Shown here piece after piece: positions 63,916 to 64,000 of a stretch of 64,000 bases of DNA. Source of the stretch: Nitrosomonas aestuarii. Its GTDB lineage: Bacteria > Pseudomonadota > Gammaproteobacteria > Burkholderiales > Nitrosomonadaceae. The notes below the pieces were generated by a model, which was given only the letters and a program-made list of their open reading frames with translations, had not been told where the DNA came from and ran no database searches. How positions within the stretch are numbered: position 1 is the first letter of the stretch; each line of letters starts with the position of its first letter. Both the position numbers and the translations under genes were made by a program. The stretch is taken from positions 62,001-126,000 of the forward strand of contig NZ_QAAE01000009.1 in assembly GCF_003046585.1 (NCBI RefSeq), given 5' to 3'.

Positions 63916-64000
63916 AAAATTCTTTGTCAGCGCCAGTTTTTTGACGTGTTGCCATATCAGCTTTTGCATATCCAGTGCCTGCGAATAGTACCCTTAGAGA

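Noticed and set aside
1..64000. CRISPR arrays, rRNA genes, further tRNAs, riboswitches
   Set aside because: Scanned by eye; no regularly spaced repeats, no rRNA-like stretches and no recognised aptamer core were seen.

Overview
The window looks like chromosome of an ammonia-oxidising betaproteobacterium of the Nitrosomonas group. The strongest clue is a cytochrome P460 gene (cytL, 42240-42809), a haem protein of ammonia-oxidiser nitrogen metabolism. The gene orders glyQ-glyS-gmhB-plsC, rluD/bamD and yceD-rpmF-plsX-fabH-fabD-fabG-acpP-fabF-mltG also fit a betaproteobacterium. The species is inferred from recognised proteins only; no rRNA gene is present.

Layout. 1-3613: the 3' end of a PEP-utilising (mobile-domain) enzyme, a 620-base gap, then a two-gene cyclic-di-GMP unit (a degenerate HD-GYP protein and a GGDEF-like/EAL phosphodiesterase). 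3669-8733 (minus strand): a tight operon glyQ-glyS-gmhB-plsC-ygjP. 9153-12072: an outer-membrane beta-barrel protein, its terminator, a 35-residue membrane-peptide ORF and a LysR regulator with a textbook T-N11-A operator. 12067-17360: rluD, bamD, a universal stress protein, an alpha/beta hydrolase and an Hpt-REC-REC-GGDEF protein. 17525-18896: an IS3 remnant and an unusual double J-like/zinc-ribbon/PilZ protein. 19116-22002 (minus): a four-gene HprK-related-kinase cassette (Tat-type exported protein, PqqD-like protein, HprK-like kinase, nucleotidyltransferase). 22453-28643 (minus): a Czc/Cus-type heavy-metal RND efflux operon. 28699-39207: maf, then the rpmF/fatty-acid operon through mltG, followed by a fused GT2-GtrA-GT39 protein. 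39254-45480: dnaQ, rnhA, a methyltransferase, gloB, cytL, mgtE and mtgA.

45824-55858 is an integrated element of about 9.95 kb in the 3' end of tRNA-Lys(TTT). Its limits are a 55-bp perfect direct repeat (45854-45908 and 55804-55858), and the tRNA's original terminator now lies beyond the far repeat. The element carries a tyrosine integrase, a HigBA-type toxin-antitoxin pair, an AlpA-like regulator, a P2 gpA-type HUH replication initiator, an unknown 221-residue protein, and a two-gene AT-rich cargo: a HEPN-like/NACHT STAND ATPase and a TIR-like (PF10137-type) protein. No capsid, terminase or conjugation genes are seen. It resembles a replicating satellite or small integrative element with an anti-phage cargo, and this cargo is my main candidate for a less-described system.

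55859-64000 is a decayed accessory zone. It holds two near-identical copies of a 145-bp element with terminal inverted repeats, deleted IS3 and IS6 transposases, a scrap of a second gpA-type gene, an intact small membrane-protein gene and its ruined paralogue, and truncated VOC and cold-shock genes. Intact-looking genes here are a 589-residue secreted monohaem protein, a DUF3465 protein, a small membrane protein and a TIGR04073-type protein.

All assignments are by eye from motifs and gene context; no database search was run.
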